From assembly GCA_002449395.1 (NCBI GenBank), contig DKDP01000023.1, positions 642 to 32,717 of the forward strand: DNA of 32,076 bases. The letters are read 5' to 3'. The DNA comes from Ruminococcaceae bacterium UBA6845 (GTDB lineage: Bacteria; Bacillota; Clostridia; Oscillospirales; Acutalibacteraceae). Shown here in pieces: positions 1-8,833 of the stretch. Position 1 is the first letter of the stretch, and every line of letters starts with the position of its first letter. Both the position numbers and the translations under genes were made by a program. A model generated the notes under the pieces. It searched no databases, was not told the origin of the DNA, and saw only the letters and a program-made list of their open reading frames with translations.

Positions 1-105
1 AAGATGGGCTGGTATGTTGTGAAGTGCAACAACGGCGATGAGCCGAGAACGATCGAGAGTATCGGCGACGAGATTTTTAACATCATATCCACGGAGGTTT
101 TATGA
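1..105 (+). CDS. 3' end of an unidentified protein-coding gene
   Basis: Frame 1 is open from the window edge and ends at a TGA at 103-105, giving the last 34 residues of a protein (beginning KMGWYVVKCNN, ending ISTEVL). I do not recognise the family from this tail. The stop overlaps the next start codon in an ATGA arrangement, which implies translational coupling and a shared transcript with the DUF2156 gene downstream. The GGAGG that serves the next gene lies inside this tail at 93-97. Confidence 0.6.
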   Translation, partial: KMGWYVVKCNNGDEPRTIESIGDEIFNIISTEVL

Positions 106-971
106 TTTATCACTTTCACAAACCGGCATTTGAAGATATTAAATGGCTGAAAGAAAAGTTCCGTGAAAGTCAGCCGCAGTGCTGTGAATTTTCCGCAGGC
201 AATATTCTCGGATGGAGCAGGTTCTATGACGGACAGATCACGGATATAGAGAACTGCCTTGTACCGTATCTTTTCAAGGATGAGGCGTTTTGCTTTCCAA
301 AAGGTGAAAACAGCGAGGCTGCCGTGAAAAAGATCATAGAGGAGAACGGTTTTCCGAGATTTGAATTTCTCGAAAAGGGAGAAACCGAGATAATAGAAAG
401 ACTTTTCCCGGGAAAATATAATTTCACGGCTGACAGAGGAGCTTTCGATTATGTCTATTCAAGGGAGAACCTTGCAACCCTTGCCGGAAAGAAGTACCAC
501 GGCAAGAGAAATCATATATCGTATTTTGAAAAGACCTTTAACTGGACCTTTGAAGAGCTTTCACGTGAAAATATAGACGATTGTATAGCAATGAATGAAA
601 AGTGGTATACTCTCAATGTCGAAAAGGACAGAGAGGGTATAGAGGATGAGCGTGAGGTTATTCGCCTTAATTTCGCTCATTTTGAGGAGATCGGCGGATG
701 CGGCGGCGTTCTCAGAATAGACGGAGAGGTCGTTGCTTTCACATTCGGCGAAAGGCTGAATGACGACACTTTTGTAACCCATTTTGAAAAGGCATATTCG
801 GATATACGAGGCGCATACCCGATGATCAATCAGCTTTTTGCACAGACTCTTTTGACGGACTATAAGTATATCAACCGAGAGGACGACGTCGGATCAGAGG
901 GTTTGCGCAGTGCGAAGCTCTCGTATCATCCCGAATTTTTGGTCGAAAAATACAGTGCCGTAAAAAAATGA
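102..971 (+). CDS. DUF2156 family protein (phosphatidylglycerol lysyltransferase C-terminal-like)
   Basis: This 289-residue soluble protein has the hallmarks of the DUF2156/LPG_synthase_C family, a double GNAT-like fold related to the catalytic half of MprF. Visible signatures are an aromatic block with DR at residues 111-112 and FDYVYS at 115-120, a basic segment GKKYHGKRNHI at 129-139, and the C-terminal stretch NREDDVGSEGLR at 258-269. It has no membrane segments, so it is not a complete MprF flippase-synthase. Free-standing members are common in Clostridia and their substrate is usually unknown; aminoacyl-tRNA-dependent transfer is a family-level possibility only. GGAGG at 93-97 supports the ATG at 102. 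The gene overlaps its upstream neighbour by 4 bases and runs directly into the acetyltransferase gene, which suggests one operon. Confidence 0.85.
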   Translation: MIYHFHKPAFEDIKWLKEKFRESQPQCCEFSAGNILGWSRFYDGQITDIENCLVPYLFKDEAFCFPKGENSEAAVKKIIEENGFPRFEFLEKGETEIIERLFPGKYNFTADRGAFDYVYSRENLATLAGKKYHGKRNHISYFEKTFNWTFEELSRENIDDCIAMNEKWYTLNVEKDREGIEDEREVIRLNFAHFEEIGGCGGVLRIDGEVVAFTFGERLNDDTFVTHFEKAYSDIRGAYPMINQLFAQTLLTDYKYINREDDVGSEGLRSAKLSYHPEFLVEKYSAVKK

Positions 972-985
972 AAGGAAGTATTCAA

Positions 986-1828
986 ATGAACTCTGTTGTC
1001 GATATTGCCGAATATAGGGATAATATTGTTTCACTTTGGAACGAATGCTTTGGCGACAGCAGGGATTATATTGAGTTCTTCCTTGAAAGGTGCAGTGACA
1101 AAATATGCCTCGGTCATATTGAAAGCGGCACGCTTAAATCAATGCTTTTTTTGCTGAACGGAGAAATAAACGGATGTTCCTGTAAGTACATCTATGCCGC
1201 CTGCACGGCAAAAGCGGCGAGGTGCAGGGGACTTATGGGTTCCTTAATTGAATACGCAAAGGAATTTTGCCGCTCGCACGGCGTTGATTTTATTTTCCTT
1301 GTGCCCGGCGAAGAAAGTCTTTATTCCTATTATTCACGTTTTGGATTTATACCCGCTATGAAAAGGAACGACTGCGTAATAAAGGGCAGAGGAAACGGAT
1401 TTTGTCCTCGGAAAACGACAGATATCCGTTCAATTGCCGAGAGACGCCTGACATTGCTTAAAAATATAAAATCTTTCCGATTCGATCTTGAAACCACCGA
1501 ATATACAGTTGCCGAATTTCTCAAAACGGGCGGAGAAATCTACTCAGAAAGCGGAAAAAACGGCTTTCTTGCGTTTTGCGTGCGTGACGGGAAAAGTTTG
1601 ACTGTCAAGGAGCTTTTGCTCGATTTTGACAGTTCTTTTACAAATATTTTGGATTTATTTGAAAAAATAGGGGCGGAAAATGTTTACATTCACGCTCCGT
1701 TAGTGTATAATAGTACAGATATTGGGGGCAACTGCACAAAATGTGGTATGCTGTACCCATTATCGGACAATGCAAAAAAATGCACCAACGAATTCGGTAC
1801 ATTCTATGCGGGAATGTATCTTGATTGA
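986..1828 (+). CDS. GNAT family N-acetyltransferase (Eis-like)
   Basis: The N-terminal 130 residues form a GNAT domain. The acetyl-CoA pyrophosphate-binding motif is visible as RCRGLM at residues 79-84, followed by the helix SLIEYAKEF, and then LVPGEESLYSYYSRFGF at about 106-121, the usual strand-helix-strand end of the fold. The C-terminal 150 residues are a second, less conserved domain, as in Eis-like two-domain acetyltransferases (Acetyltransf_9 type). The substrate is not predictable. An upstream in-frame ATG at 968 overlaps the previous stop but has no ribosome binding site. The ATG at 986 is preceded by AAAGGAAG at 971-978 with good spacing and is preferred, giving 280 residues. The stop at 1826-1828 lies 11 bases before the next start. 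Confidence 0.8.
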   Translation: MNSVVDIAEYRDNIVSLWNECFGDSRDYIEFFLERCSDKICLGHIESGTLKSMLFLLNGEINGCSCKYIYAACTAKAARCRGLMGSLIEYAKEFCRSHGVDFIFLVPGEESLYSYYSRFGFIPAMKRNDCVIKGRGNGFCPRKTTDIRSIAERRLTLLKNIKSFRFDLETTEYTVAEFLKTGGEIYSESGKNGFLAFCVRDGKSLTVKELLLDFDSSFTNILDLFEKIGAENVYIHAPLVYNSTDIGGNCTKCGMLYPLSDNAKKCTNEFGTFYAGMYLD

Positions 1829-1839
1829 GAGGTAGTAAA

Positions 1840-2385
1840 ATGATTTACGTTTTTCTTGCAAACGGATTTGAAGAGATCGAGGGCTTGACGGTTGTTGATT
1901 TTCTCCGAAGAGCCGAGCTTGAGGTCTGCACCGTCGGAGTGTCGGGCAAGCTCATTACGGGAGCGCATAATATTCCCGTTTTCTGCGATCTTGACGAGAG
2001 CGAGGTTAAGCTGAATGACGAGCTTGATGCTGTCGTTCTGCCGGGCGGAATGCCGGGCACGCTGAATCTCGAAAAATCGGAGACGGTTATCAATACGGTG
2101 AAATACTGTCATGATAACGGCAGGTACGTCTGCGCTATATGCGCCGCTCCGTCAATACTCGGACATCTCGGTATCCTTGAGGGCAGAAAAGCGTGCTGTT
2201 TCCCCGGCTTTGAGGATGAGCTCAGGGGAGCCGTACTCGGCAATGACTTTGTCTGCTGTGACTCAAAGGTCATAACGGCGAAGGGAATGGGTTCGGCGAT
2301 TGATTTTTCAGAGAAGATAACAGCCTGTCTGATTAACGAAAATAAAGCGAAGAAGATAAAAGAATCTCTTCAGTGTCCCTATTAA
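1840..2385 (+). CDS. DJ-1/PfpI family protein
   Basis: The protein has 181 residues, the normal length of a single-domain DJ-1/PfpI (YajL/ThiJ) protein with a flavodoxin-like Rossmann fold. The acidic residue partner of the nucleophile is in GFEEIE at residues 9-14, the LPGGMPG loop is at 67-73, and the nucleophile elbow CAICAAP puts the conserved cysteine at C101. Family members act as cysteine-based deglycases, chaperones or redox sensors; the exact role here cannot be told. A TTG at 1825 extends the frame five codons upstream but overlaps the previous gene. The ATG at 1840 has GAGAGG at 1827-1832 at about the right distance and is preferred. It is probably co-transcribed with the two genes upstream. 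Confidence 0.85.
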   Translation: MIYVFLANGFEEIEGLTVVDFLRRAELEVCTVGVSGKLITGAHNIPVFCDLDESEVKLNDELDAVVLPGGMPGTLNLEKSETVINTVKYCHDNGRYVCAICAAPSILGHLGILEGRKACCFPGFEDELRGAVLGNDFVCCDSKVITAKGMGSAIDFSEKITACLINENKAKKIKESLQCPY

Positions 2386-2403
2386 TGAAAAAGGAGGACG
2401 AAT

Positions 2404-3819
2404 ATGAAAGACGAGAACGGCAGAGAGTATTCCGATTACGATATTGACAAGCTCATCGAAGAGTATTCAAAGATCAATCGGAACGATGAGCCGCCTGTTT
2501 CACAGCCGCCTAAGGAAAGGAAAAAATTCGTTGTTCACATTGACGAATCGTTGATTGACACGCCTCAGGACGACGAGCCGAAGCCTCAGTCCGGCGGAAT
2601 ATATTTCTCCAATTATCAGAAGCATCACAGCGCTTCACACAAGGACGGATCGGACGAAGCCGCCGTCCCCGAACATAAGGAAAAGAAAAAATCCACCGTA
2701 AAACACGGAAAGCTGACACGTGACCAGAGAATCGAGAGAGTTAAGAACGATATCGAAAAGGTTGGCGGTAAGGCTGCCGTGGGCTTTATGGCGTTCATTC
2801 TTATTTCAACGATCATTCTTTCCTATATCGGAATCACCTGCGTCGGCGATATGCTTGCCGTTAACAGGAGCGACGAGAATAAGCCCGTCGATATTCCTGC
2901 CGACGCTTCATACAGCGAGATAATTGATATCCTCAAGGACAACGGACTGATCAAGAGAAAGCTCTTCTGTAAGATGTTTACAAAGTTCAGAGGCTTTGAC
3001 GACGAGACATATCTCAGCGGTCAGTATTATCTCAACAGCAAGATGGGCGTTGAGGGTATGCTCAAGGATATTATGGCGGCACCCGTTACCGCAGAGTCAA
3101 TTTCGCTCAGCTTCCCCGAGGGCTGGACTGCAACTCAGATCGTAGAGAAGCTCGAGAAATACGACGTTTGCAATTCGGCGAAAATTCTCACGGCAATGAG
3201 AACCGGTAAATACGACTACGATTTCCTCAACGAGATTGAAGACAACAGCAAGAGATATCTTAAAATGGAGGGCTATCTCTTCCCGGATACCTACGATTTC
3301 TATGTCAATGCCGATGCAAATTACGTTATCAACAAGTTCCTCCAGAACTTTGAGTCAAAGTGGGAGGATGAGTATGATAAGCGTGCTCAGGAACTCGGTC
3401 TTTCGAGAGATGAGATAATTACCATCGCCTCAATTATTCAGAAGGAGGCGGCGAACACCGACCAGATGAAGGTTATTTCCTCGGTTATTCATAACCGACT
3501 TAACCATCCTGCCGACTATCCGACGCTCGGATGCGACAGTACGGCGCTTTATATCAGCAATTACGTAACTCCGACGGTCGGCGAGGCTCAGGGCAATGTT
3601 TATTACAATGCCTATGACACCAGTGCGGTCAAGGGACTTCCTCCGGGACCGATCTGTAATCCCGGTATTGACGCAATCAGAGCCGCTCTTTATCCCGCAG
3701 ATACCGATTACTATTTCTTTGCTCACGATAAGTCGGGCGAAATTTACACAGCTTCAACCTTTAAGGAGCATAAGAATAACCTTGTGCTTATTATCAAGGC
3801 GAACAGCTCAGCAGATTAA
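2404..3819 (+). CDS. mltG: Endolytic murein transglycosylase MltG (YceG-like)
   Basis: MltG cleaves nascent glycan strands in the outer face of the membrane and is thought to set where peptidoglycan polymerisation ends. The 471-residue protein has a long charged, proline-containing cytosolic N-terminus (residues 1-120), one transmembrane segment (about 123-148), a LysM-like region after it, and the YceG catalytic domain. The signature EGYLFPDTY is followed by ASIIQKEA, which places the catalytic glutamate at E348, and then by the substrate-cleft segments VIHNRL and LPPGPICNPG. A strong AAGGAGG at 2391-2397 sits six bases before the ATG. The neighbours MurE and PBP1A fit a cell-wall role, and PBP1A is the type of polymerase MltG is known to work with. 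Confidence 0.95.
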   Translation: MKDENGREYSDYDIDKLIEEYSKINRNDEPPVSQPPKERKKFVVHIDESLIDTPQDDEPKPQSGGIYFSNYQKHHSASHKDGSDEAAVPEHKEKKKSTVKHGKLTRDQRIERVKNDIEKVGGKAAVGFMAFILISTIILSYIGITCVGDMLAVNRSDENKPVDIPADASYSEIIDILKDNGLIKRKLFCKMFTKFRGFDDETYLSGQYYLNSKMGVEGMLKDIMAAPVTAESISLSFPEGWTATQIVEKLEKYDVCNSAKILTAMRTGKYDYDFLNEIEDNSKRYLKMEGYLFPDTYDFYVNADANYVINKFLQNFESKWEDEYDKRAQELGLSRDEIITIASIIQKEAANTDQMKVISSVIHNRLNHPADYPTLGCDSTALYISNYVTPTVGEAQGNVYYNAYDTSAVKGLPPGPICNPGIDAIRAALYPADTDYYFFAHDKSGEIYTASTFKEHKNNLVLIIKANSSAD

Positions 3820-3828
3820 AGGACAGTT

Positions 3829-5064
3829 ATGAGTAATATTAAAACAGTTGTTCCCGAGCTTCTTTCGCCTGCGGGCGATATGGAAAGATTCCAGAGAGCT
3901 CTGTATTTCGGAGCCGATGCAATCTATGTCGGCGGTTCGGCGTTTTCAATGCGTGCCGCACCTGCCAATTTCACGGCGAAAGAACTCAAGGAAGCGGTTG
4001 ACGCCGCACATAAAAAGGGCGTTAAAGTCTATCTGACCTGCAACACCGTTCCGAGAAATGATGAGATTGACAAACTTCCCGATTTCCTTATAGAATCCGC
4101 CGAGACAGGCGTTGACGCTTTCATCATTTCCGATCTCGGAGTTATGACGCTCGCAAAAAAATATACGCCGAATACGGATATCCATATTTCCACCCAGGCG
4201 GGTATAACAAACTATGCCTCTGCCACCGAGTGGTACAATATGGGCGCAACGAGGGTTGTTACCGCAAGGGAGCTTTCTCTCGATGATATTGCAACGCTCA
4301 GAGCGAAAACTCCGAAAGAGCTTGAAATTGAGTGCTTCGTTCACGGTGCGATGTGTGTGTCGTTCTCGGGCAGATGCCTGCTGTCGAACTACCTTGTAAA
4401 CCGTGATTCCAACAGGGGCGAGTGTGCTCAGCCGTGCAGATGGCAGTACAGCCTTATGGAAAAGACACGTGAGGGCGAGTATTTCCCGATAAGCGAGGAT
4501 GAGAACGGAACATATATTTTCAACTCCAAGGATATGTGTATGATAGAGCATATTCCCGAGATGGTTAAGGCGGGAATATCGAGCTTTAAGATAGAGGGCA
4601 GAGCCAAGTCGGCTTACTATACCTCGGTTATTACCAACGCATACCGTCAGGCGATAGACGGATATCTCAAAAACCCCGTCGACAGCTATAAGCCCGAAAA
4701 ATGGGTCGTTGACGAGATGTATAAAATCAGCAGCCGTGAGTATTGCACGGGATTCTACTTCGGCCATCCGAGAGATGATGCGCAGATATACTACGACGGC
4801 GGATACAAAAGAGACTGGAGTGTTATGGCAGAGGTTCTTTATTCCGAAAACGGCAGAACCGTATGCCGCCAAAGAAACAGATTCTTTGAGGGTGAAAAGC
4901 TGGAGGTGCTTCAGCGAGGTGTTGAGCCTTATGAAATCACCGTAACCGATCTCAGAGATGAGAACGGCGAAAAAATAGACAAGGCGCCCCATCCGATGAT
5001 GACGGTCAGCTTTGAATGTGACAGGGATATTCCTGCCGACGCATTACTCAGAAAAGCGGTTTAA
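3829..5064 (+). CDS. trhP: Peptidase U32 family protein, probable tRNA 5-hydroxyuridine synthesis protein TrhP
   Basis: Despite the name, many U32 proteins are RNA- or quinone-hydroxylation factors rather than proteases. This 411-residue protein shows the N-terminal ELLSPAGD at residues 10-17 and the central signature HGAMC...GRC...GEC..PC. The four cysteines C176, C183, C199 and C203 match those that bind an iron-sulphur cluster in related U32 proteins. Length and motif spacing fit TrhP (YegQ/YrrO), which hydroxylates wobble uridine 34 of some tRNAs using prephenate. Placement directly after mltG is the conserved Bacillota order. The methyltransferase gene trmR, which often lies between them, is absent here. 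The RlhA (23S rRNA) branch is a less likely alternative. AAAGGA at 3818-3823 overlaps the mltG stop and serves as the ribosome binding site. Confidence 0.85.
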   Translation: MSNIKTVVPELLSPAGDMERFQRALYFGADAIYVGGSAFSMRAAPANFTAKELKEAVDAAHKKGVKVYLTCNTVPRNDEIDKLPDFLIESAETGVDAFIISDLGVMTLAKKYTPNTDIHISTQAGITNYASATEWYNMGATRVVTARELSLDDIATLRAKTPKELEIECFVHGAMCVSFSGRCLLSNYLVNRDSNRGECAQPCRWQYSLMEKTREGEYFPISEDENGTYIFNSKDMCMIEHIPEMVKAGISSFKIEGRAKSAYYTSVITNAYRQAIDGYLKNPVDSYKPEKWVVDEMYKISSREYCTGFYFGHPRDDAQIYYDGGYKRDWSVMAEVLYSENGRTVCRQRNRFFEGEKLEVLQRGVEPYEITVTDLRDENGEKIDKAPHPMMTVSFECDRDIPADALLRKAV

Positions 5065-5087
5065 CAGACAACAGTTCGGAGGCTTTT

Positions 5088-6548
5088 ATGCTTTTAAGCG
5101 ATCTTCTTACAGGTATTGACTATTCGTGTGACAATTTCACCGATACCGATATCGAAGATGTTACATACAATTCAATAAACGCAGGCGATGGCAAGTGCTT
5201 TGTTTGTCTTGTCGGCACAAGGGTTGACGGGCACAAATATGCCCGCAGTGCCTACGACAAGGGCTGCAGATGTATTTTTGCGGAATATAGGCTCGATCTG
5301 CCCGAGGACTGTATTCAGATCATTACCGAGGATACACGCCACACGCTTGCTATGCTTTCGGTCAACCTCTTCTCTCACCCGTGCGACAAGCTAAAGATTG
5401 TCGGAATTACGGGCACTAAAGGAAAGACAACGACCGCTCATATTGTCAGAGCACTGATTGAGGCATCGGGCGAGATGTGCGGAATTATCGGTACGGTCGG
5501 TGCGGCTTTCGGCGATACGGTTCTTGAAACAGCCAACACAACGCCCGAGAGCTATGAACTGCAAAAGCTGTTTCGCAGGATGGTTGACGCAGGCTGCAAA
5601 TATTGTGTTATCGAGGCATCGTCGCTCGGACTGAAAATGCACAGAACCGACGGTATCGGCTTTGAAACGGGAGTGTTTACAAATCTTTCTCCCGACCATA
5701 TAGGAACAATTGAGCATCCCACCTTTGAGGATTATATGAACAGCAAAAAGCTGCTTTTCAAATCCTGCAAAAATGCCGTGGTCAATACGGATGACCCTGC
5801 ATACAAGGATATGCTTGAAGGATCGGATGCGGTCGTAACGACATTCGGACTTTCAAACGCAGATATAACAGCCGAAAATGTCGAGCTTCTCAGAAGCAAG
5901 GATATACTCGGAATTTCGTTTGACTGCAACGAAGCCGGTCAAAAATATCACATTGAGGCTCCCGTTCCGGGTTATTTCAATGTTTACAATGTTCTTGCCG
6001 CTGTCGGCGTTTGCAGAACTCTCGGAATCAAGGCTTGCGAATACACGAATGCACTCAGAAAATTCAGCGTTGTCGGCCGAACGGAGCTTGTTCACGTAAG
6101 TGACGATTTTGACGTTATAATTGATTTTGCACACAACGGCTTGAGTATGCACAGCCTGCTTTCAACGCTTAAAACATATCCGCACAACAGAGTTATCGCA
6201 CTCTTCGGTGCAATCGGCGAAAAGAATCAGATTCGCCGCCGTGAGCTCGGTCTTGTTGCGGGAAAAGAGGCTGACCTCTCGATTCTCACAACAGAGGATC
6301 CCGGAAAAGAGGATCCGATGAAAATTGCAGAGGATATTGCAGTTTATATCCGTCAGGCAGGCGGTAAATATATAATGATTCGTGACAGAAAAGAAGCAAT
6401 CCGTTATGCTCTTTCCAATATGCAAAAGGGCGATATTCTTGTCCTTGCAGGCAAGGGCGACGAGAATTTTATGAATCTCGAAAACGGAAAGGTTCCGTAC
6501 TCCGAGCACGAGGAAGTTCAGAAATATATTGATTCAATATCAAAATAA
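5088..6548 (+). CDS. murE: MurE-family UDP-N-acetylmuramyl-tripeptide synthetase, non-canonical motifs
   Basis: MurE adds the third stem-peptide residue to UDP-MurNAc-L-Ala-D-Glu in the cytoplasm using ATP. The 486-residue length and three-domain layout are normal: uridine-binding N-terminus, central ATPase with P-loop GTKGKTT (K113), and a C-terminal ligase domain with a DFAHNGLSM segment. Several signatures deviate. The usual EVSSHAL is EASSLGL at 176-182, the usual DHLDYH is DHIGTIEH at 203-210, and the position of the diaminopimelate-recognition DNPR loop reads TTEDPGKEDP at 401-410. The ATP chemistry is probably intact, but the amino acid added cannot be assumed to be meso-diaminopimelate. 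It could be the main MurE of a variant clade or a paralogue. It sits between trhP and PBP1A with short gaps (23 and 37 bases). Confidence 0.85.
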   Translation: MLLSDLLTGIDYSCDNFTDTDIEDVTYNSINAGDGKCFVCLVGTRVDGHKYARSAYDKGCRCIFAEYRLDLPEDCIQIITEDTRHTLAMLSVNLFSHPCDKLKIVGITGTKGKTTTAHIVRALIEASGEMCGIIGTVGAAFGDTVLETANTTPESYELQKLFRRMVDAGCKYCVIEASSLGLKMHRTDGIGFETGVFTNLSPDHIGTIEHPTFEDYMNSKKLLFKSCKNAVVNTDDPAYKDMLEGSDAVVTTFGLSNADITAENVELLRSKDILGISFDCNEAGQKYHIEAPVPGYFNVYNVLAAVGVCRTLGIKACEYTNALRKFSVVGRTELVHVSDDFDVIIDFAHNGLSMHSLLSTLKTYPHNRVIALFGAIGEKNQIRRRELGLVAGKEADLSILTTEDPGKEDPMKIAEDIAVYIRQAGGKYIMIRDRKEAIRYALSNMQKGDILVLAGKGDENFMNLENGKVPYSEHEEVQKYIDSISK

Positions 6549-6585
6549 ATCGTTTTGTTCAGTATAAATTCAAGGAGGTATTTAT

Positions 6586-8811
6586 ATGCCGCAAAAAGGG
6601 TCAAGCGCAGCGAAAAAGAAGAAAAGAAAAAGATTGAACGATATGTCCAATGCGGGCGCTTTCTTCATTTCTTTGCTCGCTATATTCTGCTTTACTCTCG
6701 TTATTGTTTTAGGCTATGTTTTTATTAACGCAGTAACGGTTGTTGCGGGTGATCCCGTTATCAATCTTGAAAGTGCCAGAAACAATCAGAATCAGACTTC
6801 GTTCCTGTATGCCAAGGATTCCGACGGCAAGCAGGTTGAGGTTCTGCGTCTGCACGGAGAGGAAAACCGTATCTGGGTTGATTTTGACAAGATCCCCAAG
6901 CAGATGAAGGACGCATTCATTGCCCTTGAGGATAAGAGATTCAACAGTCACCACGGCGTTGACTGGATCCGTACAATCGGCGTTTTTGTTAAGCAGAATG
7001 ACCAGGGCGGTTCAACCATCACCCAGCAGCTTGTCAAGAACATTACGGGCAACAATCAGGTTACTTATGTCAGAAAGTATAACGAGATTCTTTCTGCATT
7101 GAACCTTGAAAAGAACTTCTCCAAGGATGAAATTCTTGAGGCTTATCTCAACACGATTTATCTCGGACAGGGCTGCTACGGCGTTGAAACCGCATCGGAA
7201 ACCTATTTCGGAAAGGCGGTAGGCGAGCTTAACATCGCAGAATGTGCGGTTATCGCTTCCATCACGCAGATGCCGTATTCATATGATCCGATCAATAACC
7301 CCGAGAATAACAGAAAAAGACAGATTTATTGCCTTGATGAAATGCTCGATCAGGGTAAGATCACTAAGCAGGAATATGACGATGCCGTCAATTACAAGCT
7401 CATCTACACAAATGATCCGGACTATGTTCCCAATGAGGCTGAGCTTGAAAGACGTGAAAACGAAAGAAATGCAAAGGATTCTTCGGAGTTCCAGAGCTTC
7501 TATGTCGACTATGTCATCGACGATGTTATCGCAAGACTTCAGAGCGACCGTGGCTATTCCTACAACGAGGCACGTGACGCAATCTACGGCGGCGGACTCA
7601 GAATTTACACTGCCGTTGACCTCGATGTTCAGAAAAAGACAGAGGATATTTATGTAAACCGTAAGGGCTTCGAGGATAAGAAAAATGCACAGTCGGCAAT
7701 TACGATAATGGACTACAAGGGCAGAGTCGTTGCAATTGTCGGTCAGGCGGGAGTGAAAGAGGGCAACCGTGTTCTCAACAGAGCAAGCTCATCCCCGAGA
7801 TCTCCCGGATCGTCGATCAAGCCGCTCACATCATACAGCCCTGCGATCGAGCTTAACGAGATCACATGGTCGTCATATCTCCTTGATTCCGCAGTCAGCT
7901 ACGGCGGATGGAGAACGCATAACGCAGACGGCGGCTACGGCTCGGGTTCAAACGTTACGGTTCAGAATGCCCTCGCAAGATCGCTCAATACGATCCCCGC
8001 AAGAATCATTATCAATATGATCGGCATTGATAAATCATACGATTACCTTGTCAATAAGTATCATATTACGACCGCAGTTGAGGCTTCGGACAAGAGCGCC
8101 GCACCGCTTTCAATCGGTTCAATGACCTACGGCGCAACGTCACTTGAAATGACTGCCGCATATGCCGCATTCGGCAACGGCGGATATTATTACAAGCCGT
8201 ACTCGTTCTATTATATCGAGGATGCAAACGGCAGAATCCTTATTGACAACCGAAACAATAAGGGAGAACAGGTCATCTCGACCGGCACAGCCGAGGTTAT
8301 GAGACACCTGCTTATGACCGTTACGACAAGCTCCTACGGTACAGGTTCAAGCTATAAGGTCAGCGGATTCCAGACCTATGCCAAGACAGGTACAACCGAT
8401 GACAATAACGATAAGTGGTTTGTCGGCGGTACACCGTATTATGTAGCCGCAGTTTGGTACGGATACGATATTCCCGAGTATATCAGCACGTGGGGCAACC
8501 CGGCAGGTGCGGTTTACAAAACCGTATTTGATTCGATTCACGAGGATCTTCCCGATAAGGAGTTTGAGGATCTTGACGGAGCCGTTCAGAAAGAATACTG
8601 CCTTGAAACAGGTAAATTAGCTTCTTCAAGCTGTTATTCAACTGCAACAGGCTGGTACAAAAAGGACAATGTTCCCGACTATTGCACGGGTCACTATTAT
8701 TCATCGGGTGACGACAGTGACGACGAGGAAGAGGACGTAAAGACAACAAAGCCGGCGGCAACCCAGCCGCAGACCTCGGCAGCGGCGGAGAACAAAACAG
8801 AAAACGAATAA
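6586..8811 (+). CDS. Class A penicillin-binding protein (PBP1A family)
   Basis: This is a bifunctional peptidoglycan synthase of 741 residues. A basic cytosolic N-terminus (KKKKRKR at about 10-16) precedes one transmembrane anchor (about 24-50). The GT51 glycosyltransferase domain follows with the catalytic glutamate E115 in ALEDKRF, then GGSTITQQLVKN at 141-152 and the EILEAYLNTIYLG block. The transpeptidase domain has SxxK at S409-K412, SLN at 466-468 and KTGT at 600-603, so all catalytic motifs are present. The C-terminal 40 residues are acidic and then Thr/Ala/Gln-rich and probably disordered outside the membrane. AAGGAGG at 6572-6578 is a strong ribosome binding site. Substrate from MurE and trimming by MltG fit the neighbouring genes. 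Confidence 0.95.
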   Translation: MPQKGSSAAKKKKRKRLNDMSNAGAFFISLLAIFCFTLVIVLGYVFINAVTVVAGDPVINLESARNNQNQTSFLYAKDSDGKQVEVLRLHGEENRIWVDFDKIPKQMKDAFIALEDKRFNSHHGVDWIRTIGVFVKQNDQGGSTITQQLVKNITGNNQVTYVRKYNEILSALNLEKNFSKDEILEAYLNTIYLGQGCYGVETASETYFGKAVGELNIAECAVIASITQMPYSYDPINNPENNRKRQIYCLDEMLDQGKITKQEYDDAVNYKLIYTNDPDYVPNEAELERRENERNAKDSSEFQSFYVDYVIDDVIARLQSDRGYSYNEARDAIYGGGLRIYTAVDLDVQKKTEDIYVNRKGFEDKKNAQSAITIMDYKGRVVAIVGQAGVKEGNRVLNRASSSPRSPGSSIKPLTSYSPAIELNEITWSSYLLDSAVSYGGWRTHNADGGYGSGSNVTVQNALARSLNTIPARIIINMIGIDKSYDYLVNKYHITTAVEASDKSAAPLSIGSMTYGATSLEMTAAYAAFGNGGYYYKPYSFYYIEDANGRILIDNRNNKGEQVISTGTAEVMRHLLMTVTTSSYGTGSSYKVSGFQTYAKTGTTDDNNDKWFVGGTPYYVAAVWYGYDIPEYISTWGNPAGAVYKTVFDSIHEDLPDKEFEDLDGAVQKEYCLETGKLASSSCYSTATGWYKKDNVPDYCTGHYYSSGDDSDDEEEDVKTTKPAATQPQTSAAAENKTENE

Positions 8812-8833
8812 ATAACGACACGGAGGCGGTTGT

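Noticed and set aside
3946..4992. 348-codon minus-strand open frame
   Set aside because: It is antisense to the U32 gene, which has conserved cysteines and a ribosome binding site. Long antisense frames are common under this codon bias.
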